Shown here piece by piece: positions 14,621 to 14,966 of a stretch of DNA of 14,966 bases. This stretch comes from Spirochaetaceae bacterium (lineage in GTDB: Bacteria > Spirochaetota > Spirochaetia > Treponematales > Breznakiellaceae). The notes below the pieces were generated by a model. It worked only from the letters and a program-made list of their open reading frames with translations. It was not told where the DNA came from and made no database searches. Made by a program: the position numbers and the translations under genes. Location of the stretch: NCBI GenBank assembly GCA_031280115.1, contig JAITHF010000020.1, positions 1 to 14,966 on the forward strand, read 5' to 3'. Every line of letters begins with the position of its first letter. The stretch's first letter is position 1.

Positions 14621-14626
14621 ATTATA
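14621..14626 (-). promoter_or_regulatory. Candidate -10 box of the exported TPR gene
   Basis: A perfect TATAAT on the minus strand, about 20 nt before the start codon, but with no good -35 (ataaag at 17 nt). If used, repeat copy C lies upstream of the promoter, not in the mRNA. Confidence 0.35.
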
Positions 14627-14674
14627 TGGTGCATAGTTTCTCTCTTTATCGGCTTTTTCCAGTTCACCATAAAA

Positions 14675-14966
14675 CACACCCGAAGGGTGTTTCACGTGCT
14701 TCTTGTTGCGAGAGGGTTTGCAATTTTAGTCACCCCCTGCGGGGGATTCACGTGCTTCTCGCGGCGGGAGGGTTTGCGGTTTTAGTCACCCCCTGCGGGG
14801 GTTTCACGTGCTTCTCGCGGCGAGCGGGTCTGCAATTTTAGTCAGAACCCAGAAGCGGCGCCTCAGCGGACTTCGATGGCGCCCGGGCGCGAAGCAGGAA
14901 GCCGGTGGTTGGGGGTTTGGGGGAACTGGTTCCCCCAAATTCTCTTAAAAGAGGCGCGAAGCGCCG
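14675..14966 (+). repeat. Dispersed structured repeat, copy C (runs off window), with three tandem 56-bp units
   Basis: Three 56-bp units (14675-14730, 14731-14786, 14787-14842) share ttcacgtgcttct and gggtttgc...ttttagt and open with hairpins acaccc-gaa-gggtgt, ccccc-tgc-ggggg and ccccc-tgc-ggggg. The conserved core (gcggcgcctcagcgga, 14856-14871), a 10-bp stem (14916-14925 with 14930-14939) and ctcttaaaagag/ggcgc-gaa-gcgcc follow up to the window end. It lies 5' of the exported TPR gene, again with the unit end nearest the start codon. The 56-bp period is not a multiple of three, so it is not coding. No gene is seen in 14602-14966. Confidence 0.87.

Noticed and set aside
14675..14842. Three near-regular repeats considered as a CRISPR array
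   Set aside because: The units are directly tandem with no unique spacers, and no cas gene is near. The 21-bp array fails for the same reason.

Overview
The window most likely comes from an acetogenic, termite-gut type Treponema (Treponema primitia-like). This is an inference. It rests on a Wood-Ljungdahl acetyl-CoA synthase operon, spirochaete-like tandem TPR proteins, a ParE-type topoisomerase, and a GC-rich genome body with structured non-coding repeats. No rRNA or other taxonomic marker is present, so the assignment is not proven.

Region 1 (2-4326, + strand) is the downstream part of an acs operon in the order acsB (3' part only), acsD, acsC, acsE. The products pass a methyl group from methyl-tetrahydrofolate (AcsE) to the corrinoid iron-sulfur protein (AcsC/AcsD) and then to the Ni-Fe-S A-cluster of acetyl-CoA synthase (AcsB). 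CODH (acsA) and accessory genes are not in view and may lie upstream. acsD and acsC are clearly AT-richer than the rest of the window. The operon ends at a hairpin shared with a convergent gene pair.

Region 2 (4390-5768, - strand) holds an uncharacterised 121-residue protein followed 5 nt later by an AmrS-type radical SAM enzyme. Region 3 (5867-8212, + strand) is a close-packed set: NudC-type Nudix hydrolase, cytidine deaminase and a zinc-dependent medium-chain dehydrogenase. This suggests nucleotide and cofactor salvage plus an unassigned alcohol/polyol oxidation. The dehydrogenase overlaps, tail to tail, a 13-unit cytoplasmic TPR protein (8207-9574, - strand).

Region 4 (9575-10386) is an 812-bp non-coding island between the divergent TPR gene and parE. 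It carries two inverted copies (A and B) of a hairpin-rich dispersed repeat around an AT-rich array of seven 21-bp units. A third copy (C) lies at 14675-14966, running off the window. All three copies sit just 5' of a gene, with the same end nearest the start codon and pointing away from the gene. Their hairpin stems differ in sequence but keep pairing, which argues for selection on structure. This is the strongest candidate for something undescribed here.

Region 5 (10387-14601) holds parE, a macrodomain (ADP-ribose-type) hydrolase and a large exported TPR protein with signal peptide (- strand).
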